From MR-S7 sp000400995 (GTDB lineage Bacteria; Pseudomonadota; Gammaproteobacteria; Burkholderiales; Burkholderiaceae_C), in the NCBI RefSeq assembly GCF_045291395.1, contig NZ_CP152342.1, forward strand, positions 744,001 to 808,000: a DNA stretch of 64,000 nucleotides, written 5' to 3'. How positions within the stretch are numbered: position 1 is the first letter of the stretch; the number at the start of each line of letters is the position of its first letter. Shown piece by piece: positions 56,277-64,000 of the stretch. A program made the translations under genes and the position numbers. Below the pieces are notes generated by a model. The model had not been told where the DNA came from. It saw only the letters and a list, made by a program, of their open reading frames with translations, and made no database searches.

Positions 56277-57698
56277 TCAGGCGAATTGGCGGATGTCCAC
56301 GAAATGGCCGTGGATGGCGGCGGCCGCGGCCATCGCGGGGCTCACCAGGTGCGTGCGCCCGCCCGCGCCCTGGCGGCCTTCGAAGTTGCGGTTGCTGGTC
56401 GAAGCGCAGCGCTCGCCGGGCTCCAGGCGGTCGGCGTTCATGGCCAGGCACATGGAGCAGCCGGGCTCGCGCCACTCGAAGCCCGCGGCGCGGAAGATCT
56501 CGTGCAGCCCCTCGCGCTCGGCCTGTTCCTTCACCAGCCCTGAGCCGGGCACGACCATGGCGAGCTTGACGTTCTTTGCCACCTTCTGGCCCAGCTTCTT
56601 GACCACGGCGGCGGCTTCGCGCATGTCCTCGATGCGGCTGTTGGTGCAGCTGCCGATGAACACCTTGTCCACGAAGATGTCATTGATCGGCTTGCCGGGT
56701 TCCAGCGCCATGTAGGTCAGCGCACGCTCGATGGCGCCGCGCTTGGCTTGGTCCTTTTCCTTGTCGGGGTCGGGCACCGTGGCGTCCACGCCCAGCACCA
56801 TCTCGGGGCTGGTGCCCCAGGTGACCTGCGGCACGATGTCCGCGCCGTTCAGCTCTACCACGGCGTCGAACTTCGCATCGGCGTCGGAGTGCAGCGTCTT
56901 CCAGTAGGCCACGGCCTGGTCCCACTCCACGCCCGTGGGGGCCAGCGGGCGGCCCTTCACGTACTCGATGGTCTTGTCGTCCACGGCCACCAGGCCCGCG
57001 CGCGCGCCGGCCTCAATGGCCATGTTGCACACCGTCATGCGGCCTTCCATCGACAGCGCGCGGATCGCGTCGCCCGCGAACTCGATGGTGTAGCCCGTGC
57101 CGCCGGCGGTGCCGATGCGGCCGATGATGGCCAGCACGATGTCCTTGGCCGTCACGCCGGGCGCGACCTTGCCGTTCACCTTCACCAGCATGTTCTTGGC
57201 CTTCTTGGCCAGCAGGGTCTGCGTGGCCATCACGTGCTCCACCTCGCTGGTGCCGATGCCGTGGGCCAGGGCGCCGAACGCACCGTGCGTGCTGGTGTGG
57301 CTGTCGCCGCAGACCACGGTCATGCCGGGCAGGGTGGCGCCGTTCTCGGGGCCGATCACGTGCACGATGCCCTGGCGCTTGGACAGGAACGGGAAGAACG
57401 CGGCCGCGCCCCATTCCTGGATGTTCTTGTCCAGCGTGGTGATCTGCTCCTTGCTGATCGGGTCGTCGATGCCGTCGTAGCCGCGCTCCCAGCCCGTGGT
57501 GGGCGTGTTGTGGTCGGCCGTGGCGACGATGGAGCTCACGCGCCAGAGCTTGCGGCCGGCCTCGCGCAGGCCCTCGAACGCCTGCGGGCTGGTTACCTCG
57601 TGCACCAGGTGGCGGTCGATGTAGAGGACGGACGTGCCGTCCTCCTCGGTGTGGACGACGTGCTCGTCGAAGATCTTGTCGTACAGGGTGCGTCCCAT
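56277..57698 (-). CDS. leuC: 3-isopropylmalate dehydratase large subunit
   Basis: Fe-S aconitase-family subunit that isomerises 2- to 3-isopropylmalate with LeuD. The 473-residue protein has ADHNTPT, CGDSHTSTHGAFGALAHGIG, and the [4Fe-4S] ligands in IGSCTNSRIEDM and PGCSMCLAM. The start MGRTLYDKIFDEHVV is standard. It lies 19 bp after a LysR gene in the same direction; a TACAAT hexamer at 57739-57734, inside the end of that gene, could be its -10. Confidence 0.97.
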   Translation of the reverse strand: MGRTLYDKIFDEHVVHTEEDGTSVLYIDRHLVHEVTSPQAFEGLREAGRKLWRVSSIVATADHNTPTTGWERGYDGIDDPISKEQITTLDKNIQEWGAAAFFPFLSKRQGIVHVIGPENGATLPGMTVVCGDSHTSTHGAFGALAHGIGTSEVEHVMATQTLLAKKAKNMLVKVNGKVAPGVTAKDIVLAIIGRIGTAGGTGYTIEFAGDAIRALSMEGRMTVCNMAIEAGARAGLVAVDDKTIEYVKGRPLAPTGVEWDQAVAYWKTLHSDADAKFDAVVELNGADIVPQVTWGTSPEMVLGVDATVPDPDKEKDQAKRGAIERALTYMALEPGKPINDIFVDKVFIGSCTNSRIEDMREAAAVVKKLGQKVAKNVKLAMVVPGSGLVKEQAEREGLHEIFRAAGFEWREPGCSMCLAMNADRLEPGERCASTSNRNFEGRQGAGGRTHLVSPAMAAAAAIHGHFVDIRQFA

Positions 57699-57717
57699 GG
57701 CAGTCTCGCTTCGTCTT

Positions 57718-58650
57718 TCAGGTGGGGAGGGAAATTGTAGGAGGGGTCAAATGTTCGACCAGCAGGCGCGCGGTGACGGGCAGCGCGTCGAAGTCGCGCG
57801 CCACCAGCTGCAGCGCGCGCAGGGCCCAGGGTTCGTCCAGCGGCACGGCGGCCAGCCGGCCCACGCCTTGCATCAGCGCGAACGCCCGGTCGGGCAGCAG
57901 GCCCACGCCCAGGCCGTTGTCGATCATGCGGCACATGGCGTCCAGGCCCGTGACCTGGATGCGCTGGCGCAGCGGGCGCCCCGCCTGCGCGGCGGCCTGG
58001 CGCATCGCCAGGCTGATGCTGCTGCCCGCGTGCAGGCCGACGATGTCCCAGTCGAGCACTTCGTCGAACTGGACGGCTTCCCGCGCCTGCAGGGCGTGGC
58101 CTTGCGGCACGACCAGCACCAGCCGGTCGGTGCGGTAGGGGCGGCTCTGCAGCTCGCCCTCCGCCGTGGCCGGCACGTTGCACAGCCCCAAGTCCGCCGC
58201 GCCTTCGCGCACGGCGTGCAGCACGTCGGGGCTCAGGTGCTCCTGTAGGTCGATCTTGATCTGGCTGTGCGCGCGCGCGAACGCGCCCAGGTCCTCGGGC
58301 AGGAACTGCACGATGGCCGAGATGTTGGCGTGCATGCGCACGTGGCCGCGCACGCCCTCGGCGTATTCGCTCAGTTCGCCCTGCATGCGCTCCAGGCCGA
58401 ACAGCACCGTGCGCGCATGGTGCAGCAGGCTTTCGCCGGCGGGCGTGAGCGTCACGCCGCGGCTGTGGCGGTAGAGCAGGGCGGTGTCGACGGCGGCCTC
58501 CAGATCGGACAGACGCTTGCTCACCGCCGAGGCGGCGATGAACTCGCGCTCGGCCGCGCGGCCGATGCTGCCCAGTTCGCAGACGGCCACGAACAGTTGC
58601 AGCGAGGTCAGGTCGATACGGCGCGCGAAGCTGCGCTCGGAGCTCTTCAT
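57718..58650 (-). CDS. LysR-family transcriptional regulator upstream of leuC
   Basis: A 310-residue LTTR with an N-terminal winged helix (LTSLQLFVAVCELGSIGRAA, then ASAVSKRLSDLEAAV) and a LysR substrate domain with HANISAIVQFLPEDL. It lies in tandem with leuC, 19 bp apart. Control of the leu genes is possible by position but not shown; LTTRs more often regulate divergent genes, and upstream lies only a divergent-facing gap and the metallo-beta-lactamase gene's 3' end. Confidence 0.9.
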   Translation of the reverse strand: MKSSERSFARRIDLTSLQLFVAVCELGSIGRAAEREFIAASAVSKRLSDLEAAVDTALLYRHSRGVTLTPAGESLLHHARTVLFGLERMQGELSEYAEGVRGHVRMHANISAIVQFLPEDLGAFARAHSQIKIDLQEHLSPDVLHAVREGAADLGLCNVPATAEGELQSRPYRTDRLVLVVPQGHALQAREAVQFDEVLDWDIVGLHAGSSISLAMRQAAAQAGRPLRQRIQVTGLDAMCRMIDNGLGVGLLPDRAFALMQGVGRLAAVPLDEPWALRALQLVARDFDALPVTARLLVEHLTPPTISLPT

Positions 58651-58775
58651 CGGGGGAACATGTCTTCTCGTTTAGAGAGGTATTCGCGTATTTTCCCCTG
58701 AGGTTTGCGGGTTTGTCATCGCCATATGCGATGTCTTGCATGCCGCCATGCGGCGGTGTCACTCCTGAAAAAGGA

Positions 58776-58826
58776 GCTGCTTGCGCTTGCGTATCAGGCG
58801 CTGGAGGTCGATTTGGCTTGCAATTC
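58776..58826. repeat. Hairpin repeat copy 10
   Basis: Plus-strand GAGCTGCTTGCGCTTG-CGTATC-AGGCGCTGGAGGTCGATTTGG. It lies just after the stop of the beta-CASP gene, in the gap before the LysR gene. Confidence 0.8.
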
Positions 58827-60189
58827 AGAGCGTCAGCGTGTCACCGTGCTCCGGCACCTGGGCCGGCCAGCGCAGCGTGTGGGCGATGCGCTCGCGCAGC
58901 ACATCGGCCGCCGCCAGCTCGCCGTGCACCACGCACACCCGCCCCGGCGCGCGCGGGCTGGCGCGCAGCCAGTCGATGAGCTGGCCGCCGTCGGCATGGG
59001 CGGAGGCGGTGGCCAACTGCACCACCTCGGCGCGGATGGCCACCTCCTGCCCGAAGATGCGGATGCTCTTTTCTCCCGCGGCGATGCGCGCGCCGCGCGT
59101 GCCGCCCGCCTGGTGGCCGGTCAGCACGATCATGTTGCGGTGGTCGCCCGCGTGCAGCGCCAGGTGGTGCAGCACGCGCCCGCCCGTGGCCATGCCGCTG
59201 GCCGAGAGGATCACGCGCGGGCCGTGCAGCCGCGCCAGCGCCTTCGACTCGTCCACGCTGTGCACCAGCGTCGTGCCGCGCGCCATGGCGTGCAGGGCGG
59301 CGCGGTCCAGGCGGTGCTCGTCCATGTGGTCCTCGAAGAGCTGGGTGGCGCTCACGGCCATGGGGCTGTCCAGGTAGACGGGCAGCGACGGCGGCAGCGT
59401 GCCCTCGGCCTTGAGTCGTGCGATAGCGTGCAGCACCGTCTGCGCGCGCCCCACGGCGAACACCGGCACCACGGCCACGCCGCCGCGCGCGGCCAGGCGC
59501 GCGAGCGCGGGGCCCAGCTCATCCGTCACTGCGCCTTCGGGGTGGGTGCGGTTGCCGTAGGTCGATTCGACCAGCACCACGTCGGCTGCGGGCGGCGGCT
59601 CGGGCGCGCGCATCAGCAGGTCGTCGGGCCGCCCCAGGTCGCCCGAGAACAGGATGCGCCGCCCGCCCACCTCCAGCAGGATGCTGGCCGCGCCCAGGAT
59701 GTGCCCCGCGCGCGTGAACGTGGCGCGCCAGCCCGGCAGCGGCTCGAACGCCGTGTGCACAGGCCGCGGGCGCAGCAGCGCCAGGCTGTGCTGCGCGTCC
59801 AGCCGCGTGTAGAGCGGCAGCGCGGGCTCGTGCTGGCTGAGGTGGTGGCGGTTGAGGTAGTTGGCGTCCTCCTCCTGCAGGTGGCCGCTGTCGGGCAGCA
59901 GGATCGCGCACAGGTCGCGCGTGCCTGCCGTGCAGAACACCGGCCCTGCGAAGCCATCGCGCGCCAGCAGCGGCAGGTAGCCCGAGTGGTCCAGGTGCGC
60001 ATGCGTGAGCAGCACGGCCTGGACGGCGGCGGGCGCCATGGGCAGCGGCTGCCAGTTGCGCAGGCGCAGCGGCTTGTAGCCCTGGAACAGCCCGCAGTCG
60101 ACAAGCAGCGCGCGGCCGCCGTGGCGCACGAGGTACTTGGAGCCGGTGACGGTGCCGGCGCCGCCGAGGAAGGTGAGGGTGACGCTCAT
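58825..60189 (-). CDS. Beta-CASP metallo-beta-lactamase RNA-processing-type nuclease
   Basis: A 454-residue member of the beta-CASP branch of metallo-beta-lactamases (Ysh1/CPSF-73-like). The metal motif is LLTHAHLDHSGYLP, with further ligands in RAGHILGAASI and FSGDLGR. The beta-CASP cap and the RMMBL C-terminal part follow, with ILSASGMATGGR and ASAHADGG. Family members are RNA endo/exonucleases; target here unknown. It stands alone between the ubi cluster and the LysR gene. Confidence 0.9.
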   Translation of the reverse strand: MSVTLTFLGGAGTVTGSKYLVRHGGRALLVDCGLFQGYKPLRLRNWQPLPMAPAAVQAVLLTHAHLDHSGYLPLLARDGFAGPVFCTAGTRDLCAILLPDSGHLQEEDANYLNRHHLSQHEPALPLYTRLDAQHSLALLRPRPVHTAFEPLPGWRATFTRAGHILGAASILLEVGGRRILFSGDLGRPDDLLMRAPEPPPAADVVLVESTYGNRTHPEGAVTDELGPALARLAARGGVAVVPVFAVGRAQTVLHAIARLKAEGTLPPSLPVYLDSPMAVSATQLFEDHMDEHRLDRAALHAMARGTTLVHSVDESKALARLHGPRVILSASGMATGGRVLHHLALHAGDHRNMIVLTGHQAGGTRGARIAAGEKSIRIFGQEVAIRAEVVQLATASAHADGGQLIDWLRASPRAPGRVCVVHGELAAADVLRERIAHTLRWPAQVPEHGDTLTL

Positions 60190-60268
60190 GGATGGCCTGC
60201 GTGGTGGTTTGCCGCCAGCGTAGCAGCGCGCCCGCTGGAGTCACACATTGGCGGTGCGCGGCGCTCGG

Positions 60269-61753
60269 CTATAGGCCCAGCGTGTCGGCCAGGGCGTTCA
60301 TGCGCGCGGAGACCTCGGCGTCCATGGCCATCGGCCGGCCCCACTCGCGCTGCGTCTCGCCGGGCCACTTGTTCGTCGCGTCCAATCCCATCTTGCTGCC
60401 GAGGCCTGCGACGGGCGAGGCGAAATCGAGGTAGTCGATGGGCGTGTTCTCCACCAGCATCGTGTCGCGCGCGGGGTCCATGCGCGTGGTCAGGGCCCAG
60501 ATGACTTCGGGCCATGCGCGCGCGTCCACGTCCTCGTCCACCACCACGATGAACTTGGTGTAGAGGAACTGGCGCAGGTGGCTCCACACGCCCATCATCA
60601 CGCGCCGCGCGTGGCCCGCGTAGGCCTTGCGGATGCGCACCACGGCCATGCGATAGCTGCACGCCTCGGGCGGCAGGTAGAAGTCGAGGATCTCGGGGAA
60701 GGCGCGCTGCAGCAGCGGCACGAACAGTTCGTTCAGCGCCAGGCCGAGCATGGCGGGCTCGTCGGGCGGCTTGCCGGTGTAGGTGCTGTGGTAGAGCGCA
60801 TCCCCGCGCAGCGTGATGCGGTCCACGGTGAACACGGGGAACTCGGCGCACTCGTTGTAGTAGCCGGTGTGGTCGCCGTAGGGGCCTTCGAGCGCGTGCT
60901 GCCAGCCGCTGGAGTGGCGGGCGTCGGGGCGGATGTGGCCTTCGAGCACGATTTCGGCGCTGGCCGGCACTTGCAGCGGCACGCCGAGCGCGGGCGCGAC
61001 CTCGGTGCGCGCGCCGCGCAGCAGGCCGGCGAACTGGTATTCCGACAGCGTGTCGGGCACGGGCGTGACGGCGCCCAGGAGGGTGGCCGGGTCGGCGCCG
61101 ATGGCCACGGCCACCGGGTAGGGCTGGCCGGGGTGCAGGCGGCAGTGGTCGGCGAAGTCCAGTGCGCCGCCACGGTGCGACAGCCAGCGCATGATGAGCT
61201 GGTTTTTGCCCAGCAGCTGCTGGCGATAGATGCCGAGGTTCTGCCTCTGCCTCGAAGGCCCGCGCGTGATGGTGAGGCCCCAGGTGACCAGCGGCGCCAC
61301 GTCGCCGGGCCAGCAGTGCTGGATGGGCAGGCGCGCCAGGTCCACCTCATCGCCCTCCCACACCACCTGCTGGCACGGTGGGCGGCGCACGTGCGCGGGG
61401 GCCATGCTCCACAGCGTCTTGAGCAGGTCGCGCTTGCCCCACAGGTCTTTCACGCCGCGCGGCGGCTCGGGTTCTTTCAGCGCGGCCAGCACTTCGCCGA
61501 AGGCGCGGATCTCGGGCAGCCCGGCCACGCCCAGCGCGCGCGCCACGCGCGCGGGTGTGCCGAACAGGTTGGCGAGCACTGGCATGGCATGGCCCGTGGG
61601 CTGCTCGAACAGCAGCGCCGGGCCGCCCGCGCGCAGCACGCGGTCGGCCAGCGCGGTCATTTCGAGGTGCGGGGAGACGGGCGCGGCGATGCGGCGCAAC
61701 TCGCCGGCTGCCTCCAGTTGCGCCATGAAGTCACGCAGGTCGCGGTAGTGCAT
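60269..61753 (-). CDS. ubiD: 4-hydroxy-3-polyprenylbenzoate decarboxylase UbiD
   Basis: Prenylated-FMN-dependent decarboxylase of ubiquinone synthesis. The 494-residue protein starts MHYRDLRDFMAQLEAAGELR and has NLGIYRQQLLGKN, the catalytic Glu-Arg region ILEGHIRP-type (EIVLEGHIRPD) and EGPYGDHTGYY. Length matches E. coli UbiD (497). Its cofactor is made by UbiX, encoded just upstream at 61809. Confidence 0.95.
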   Translation of the reverse strand: MHYRDLRDFMAQLEAAGELRRIAAPVSPHLEMTALADRVLRAGGPALLFEQPTGHAMPVLANLFGTPARVARALGVAGLPEIRAFGEVLAALKEPEPPRGVKDLWGKRDLLKTLWSMAPAHVRRPPCQQVVWEGDEVDLARLPIQHCWPGDVAPLVTWGLTITRGPSRQRQNLGIYRQQLLGKNQLIMRWLSHRGGALDFADHCRLHPGQPYPVAVAIGADPATLLGAVTPVPDTLSEYQFAGLLRGARTEVAPALGVPLQVPASAEIVLEGHIRPDARHSSGWQHALEGPYGDHTGYYNECAEFPVFTVDRITLRGDALYHSTYTGKPPDEPAMLGLALNELFVPLLQRAFPEILDFYLPPEACSYRMAVVRIRKAYAGHARRVMMGVWSHLRQFLYTKFIVVVDEDVDARAWPEVIWALTTRMDPARDTMLVENTPIDYLDFASPVAGLGSKMGLDATNKWPGETQREWGRPMAMDAEVSARMNALADTLGL

Positions 61754-61756
61754 TTT

Positions 61757-61812
61757 TGAATGAAATTGGCCTCTAGCGCTTGCTGGGTAAGCGCGAGCAG
61801 CTATCGAATCAG
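61757..61812. repeat. Hairpin repeat copy 11
   Basis: On the minus strand TGATTCGATAGCTGCTCGCGCTTACCC, then CAAGCGCTAGAGGCCAATTTCATTC, split here as TCGATAGCTGCTCGCGCTTA and GCGCTAGAGGCCAATTTCAT. It lies between ubiX and ubiD and its edge contains the ubiX stop codon. Confidence 0.85.
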
Positions 61813-62396
61813 GAGTTTTGCGGGAGACCTTGCCAGCGCGGGGCCAGCGCGTTCTCGATGCCCAGCAGGTCGAGCGCGCGCGCCACGCTGTGGTCCACGA
61901 TCTCGCCCACGCTGGTGGGGCGCTGGTAGAACGCGGGCATGGGCGGGCAGACGATGCCGCCCATCTCGGTTACCGCGGCCATGTTGCGCAGGTGTACCAG
62001 GTGCAGCGGCGATTCGCGCACCATCAGCACCAGGCGGCGGCGCTCCTTGAGTGCCACGTCGGCCGCGCGCGTGAGCAGGTTGTCGGCCAGGCCGTGGGCC
62101 ACGGCCGCCAGGGTGCGCATGGAGCACGGCGCGATGACCATGCCCTGCGCGCCGAACGAGCCGCTGGCGATGCTGGCGCCCACGTTGTCCAGCGCGTGCA
62201 CCACGTCGGCCAGGGCCTCGACGCTGGTGCGGTCCATGTCCAGCTCGTGGCGCAGGTTGCGCCAGCCGGCGTCGGAGACGACCAGGTGCGACTCGACGTT
62301 GCCGATCTCGCGCAGCGCCTGCAGCAGGCGCGCGCCATAGACGGCGCCGCTGGCGCCGGAAATGCCGACGATGACGCGGCGGGGAGAAATGCTCAT
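61809..62396 (-). CDS. ubiX: Flavin prenyltransferase UbiX
   Basis: Makes the prenylated FMN cofactor for UbiD from FMN and dimethylallyl phosphate. The 195-residue flavoprotein has the N-terminal GISGASGAVYGARLLQAL, the FMN site VIAPCSMRTLAAVAHG and MRESPLHLVHLRNM. Start ATG at 62396 overlaps the stop of the DGC-type gene (ATGA), so the five genes from ubiV to ubiX form one tightly packed unit. Confidence 0.96.
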   Translation of the reverse strand: MSISPRRVIVGISGASGAVYGARLLQALREIGNVESHLVVSDAGWRNLRHELDMDRTSVEALADVVHALDNVGASIASGSFGAQGMVIAPCSMRTLAAVAHGLADNLLTRAADVALKERRRLVLMVRESPLHLVHLRNMAAVTEMGGIVCPPMPAFYQRPTSVGEIVDHSVARALDLLGIENALAPRWQGLPQNS

Positions 62397-62803
62397 GCGG
62401 CCTCTTTGCGCAGCGGGTGATCGATCAGGTCGGCCTCGACCCGGCCCAGCACCTCGGCAGCCTGCGCGGGGTCGAAGTCCTGGTGGTTGCGCTTCTTCAC
62501 GCCGTATTCGTGCAGCTGGTAGTGCCGCGCCGGGGCGATGCCGTGGCGCGCCAGGCTGCTTTTCACGCACACCAGCGGGCAGCCGTCGAGCGCGACGATG
62601 GGGCGGCCCGACTGGGCCAGCTTGACCAGCTTGGGCACGTCGCCGCCCACGCCGGCGATGCACGACATCTCGGCCACGTCGCGCCGGTCGAGCTGCACGG
62701 CGACGTGGTTGGCGAGCTGCGCGGCGCTGGAGCAGCCGGAGCAGGAATAGACCAGCGGGCGTGCGCCTAGCAGGTGGTCGGGGGCGGGGGCAGGGTCGTT
62801 CAT
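62393..62803 (-). CDS. DGC-type putative zinc-binding cysteine protein
   Basis: A 136-residue protein with eight Cys/His-rich features: YSCSGCSSAAQLAN near residues 19-32, SCIAGVGGD and the family signature ALDGCPLVCVK. The last gives the DGC name (Asp-Gly-Cys). The conserved cysteines suggest a metal site; function is not established. It overlaps ubiX at its 3' end and ubiT at its 5' end by 4 bp, so a role linked to anaerobic quinone synthesis or its Fe-S supply is a reasonable guess. Confidence 0.8.
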   Translation of the reverse strand: MNDPAPAPDHLLGARPLVYSCSGCSSAAQLANHVAVQLDRRDVAEMSCIAGVGGDVPKLVKLAQSGRPIVALDGCPLVCVKSSLARHGIAPARHYQLHEYGVKKRNHQDFDPAQAAEVLGRVEADLIDHPLRKEAA

Positions 62804-63318
62804 GGTCGGCCTCCAAAGATCGGCGGCAGCGGCGGCAACTGGCGCGCCAGCTGCGGCGCGCGGCGCGCGAGCACGGCGCGCGGCGTCCAGTGCGCGGGGT
62901 CGAGCACGGGCAGCTCGATGGCGTCGAGCGCGTTCTTCACCACCAGGCCCAGTTCGGTGTCGCCCTCCATCACCAGGCGGCGGTTGAAGAACAGCGTGTC
63001 CGGGTCCTGGCGGCGCTGCGCCAGCAGCAGGAAGTCCTGCGCGTTGGCGCTGATGGCCAGGTCGGGCTGGGCCTGCGGCGCGCTGGGCGCGAAGCGCTGG
63101 CCGTTCCATGAGAAGTCGAAGGCCAGGCGCGCGTCGCGCACGCGGATGGACAGGCGCTTGTCCTTGAGCAGCGCCTTCACGTCATCGGGCAGGTGGCGCG
63201 CCAGCGCCAGGTGGATGGCGGTGAGCAGCAGCACCGAGCCCGGGTAGGCGGGCAGGCGCGCGAGCATGGCGCCCACGGGGCGCGGCAGGGTGAAGGGCGC
63301 GGGCGGGGTGGTGGTCAT
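62800..63318 (-). CDS. ubiT: Ubiquinone biosynthesis accessory factor UbiT (SCP2 domain)
   Basis: A 172-residue SCP2/sterol-carrier-fold protein of the YhbT/UbiT type, which binds ubiquinone intermediates for the O2-independent hydroxylations done by UbiU-UbiV. Visible segments are LLLTAIHLALARHLPDD near the start (seen as LALARHLPDD), DFSWNGQRF and NRRLVMEGDTELGLVVKNAL-type strand (MEGDTELGL). It sits 12 bp after ubiV. The name rests on domain plus neighbours. Confidence 0.85.
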   Translation of the reverse strand: MTTTPPAPFTLPRPVGAMLARLPAYPGSVLLLTAIHLALARHLPDDVKALLKDKRLSIRVRDARLAFDFSWNGQRFAPSAPQAQPDLAISANAQDFLLLAQRRQDPDTLFFNRRLVMEGDTELGLVVKNALDAIELPVLDPAHWTPRAVLARRAPQLARQLPPLPPIFGGRP

Positions 63319-63330
63319 GGGGCCTCCGGG

Positions 63331-64000
63331 TCAAGCGTGCGCGGGTTCAATCAAGTCGAGGCCGGGCTTGCCGTGCCAGTAGCCGTTGCAGGGCGCGGCG
63401 GGCATCAGCGCGCGCATGCGCTCCAGCGCCGTGGGGTCGGGCTGCGCGGCATGGCGCGCGGCGTCGAACGCGGCGATGACCTCGGCCATGTGCTGCGACT
63501 GCGGCGACAGGCGCAGCAGATCGACGCCGAGCGCGCGCAGCGCCGGCACGTCCTGCAGCAGGTTGTGCACGCGCGCCGACTGGGTCTGGATGCCGTTGAG
63601 CACCAGGAAGCCCTCGCCCTCGCGCGTTTGCAGCAGTTGCCCGTCGGGGTGCTCGATGCAGGCGAAGCCGCAATCGTCCTTGGGCCGGTTGTAGTGGCGC
63701 GCGGTGAAGCAGCGCGCCGAGAACGCCAGCGGCATGCGGCCGTAGGCGAAGACTTCGGTTTCCAGCCCGGCGGGCCGGTGCTGCTGCAGCACCGCCAGGT
63801 CGCCTTGGCGCATTTCCAGCGGCATGACCCAGCGGCGCGCGCCCAGGCCGGCCATCCAGGCCAGGGCGTCGGGGTTGAACAGGTTGAGCTGCGGGCCGGC
63901 CACGAACGGGCGCTGGCCCGCGAGGTTGTGCACGGCGCCCATGTCGTTGGCTTCGACAAGGAACTCTTCGTCCCGCACGATCTTGTGCATGGCGGCCACG
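63331..64000 (-). CDS. ubiV: O2-independent ubiquinone hydroxylation protein UbiV, 3' part
   Basis: Peptidase-U32-family Fe-S protein (YhbV/UbiV) acting with UbiU to hydroxylate ubiquinone precursors without oxygen. Visible are about 222 C-terminal residues; the gene runs off the window edge and its N-terminal ~75 residues are missing. The cluster-binding cysteines are in SARCFTARHYNRPKDDCGFAC (ligands at C-x15-C-x3-C), preceded by FAYGRMPLAFS. ubiU is expected just beyond the window. Confidence 0.9.
   Translation of the reverse strand, partial: VAAMHKIVRDEEFLVEANDMGAVHNLAGQRPFVAGPQLNLFNPDALAWMAGLGARRWVMPLEMRQGDLAVLQQHRPAGLETEVFAYGRMPLAFSARCFTARHYNRPKDDCGFACIEHPDGQLLQTREGEGFLVLNGIQTQSARVHNLLQDVPALRALGVDLLRLSPQSQHMAEVIAAFDAARHAAQPDPTALERMRALMPAAPCNGYWHGKPGLDLIEPAHA

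Noticed and set aside
57718..58650. Naming the LysR gene as a leucine-pathway regulator
   Set aside because: Only its tandem position beside leuC supports this; no operator or effector evidence was found.
60269..62396. UbiD/UbiX as phenolic-acid decarboxylase system
   Set aside because: Family members can decarboxylate aromatic acids, but the E. coli-like UbiD length and the ubiT-ubiV neighbours favour ubiquinone synthesis.

Overview
The window is about 64 kb of very GC-rich DNA (near 70% by eye) from a betaproteobacterium, most probably a member of the Comamonadaceae (Acidovorax/Alicycliphilus/Comamonas-like). The evidence is the gene order recO-pdxJ-acpS-nagZ, leuC-ecn-leuD-leuB, asd-fimV-truA-trpF-trpB-trpA-accD, the several Bug/TctC-type carboxylate-binding proteins, and a hairpin repeat family of the kind common in this group. 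No tRNA, rRNA, IS element, prophage or CRISPR array was recognised.

Layout. 1-3949 (+): housekeeping genes (3' end of recO, pdxJ, acpS, nagZ, a 6-phosphofructokinase). 3962-9309 (-): a DUF1090 secreted protein and a complete branched-chain amino-acid type ABC importer (livK-H-M-G-F). 9540-12808 (-): lysS, a response-regulator diguanylate cyclase and a small MscS-type channel. 12913-21472 (+): a surface polysaccharide operon (UDP-glucose dehydrogenase, flippase, GT2 glycosyltransferase, two methyltransferases, sugar aminotransferase, phosphoglycosyl transferase, UDP-sugar 4,6-dehydratase). 21513-22771: LON-domain and YggT proteins. 22847-40666: an acyl-CoA catabolic island. 40805-48118 (-): accD, trpA, trpB, trpF, truA, fimV. 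48334-49464: asd, with a candidate Thr/Ile/Lys attenuator peptide upstream. 49717-54327: an accessory block (FAD amine oxidase-like enzyme, Bug receptor, LysR, PAS-GGDEF) between asd and leuB. 54332-58650 (-): leuB, leuD, an entericidin-like lipoprotein, leuC, LysR. 58825-64000 (-): a beta-CASP metallo-beta-lactamase protein and a quinone cluster (ubiD, ubiX, a DGC-type cysteine protein, ubiT, partial ubiV).

The most interesting part is the 22.8-40.7 kb island. Four transcription units encode an NDP-forming acyl-CoA synthetase, a DUF35 protein, two cysteine-less thiolase-fold proteins, a Bug receptor, an orphan ABC binding protein, a large MalT/AlkS-type LuxR regulator, an LCAD-like acyl-CoA dehydrogenase, an AMACR-like CoA transferase/racemase, an AMP-forming acyl-CoA ligase, a true thiolase and a FadB-like fusion whose hydratase half looks dead. 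All four units carry the same 18-bp palindrome ATCGTC-N6-GACGA(T/A), 21-22 bp upstream of a -10-like hexamer. This predicts a single regulon, probably driven by the LuxR-type regulator encoded in its middle, for breakdown of a branched, isoprenoid-like or sterol-side-chain-like acid. The substrate is not determined by the sequence.

Two other features cut across the window. First, seven genes (nagZ, a methyltransferase, the dehydratase, the NDP-forming acyl-CoA synthetase, the LuxR regulator, trpF, fimV) each contain one reading-frame break at a run of C on the coding strand. Because housekeeping genes are hit, I suspect homopolymer errors in the assembly more than real pseudogenes. Second, about a dozen copies of an approximately 45-bp hairpin repeat sit between genes, and one copy lies inside the trpF reading frame and is translated.
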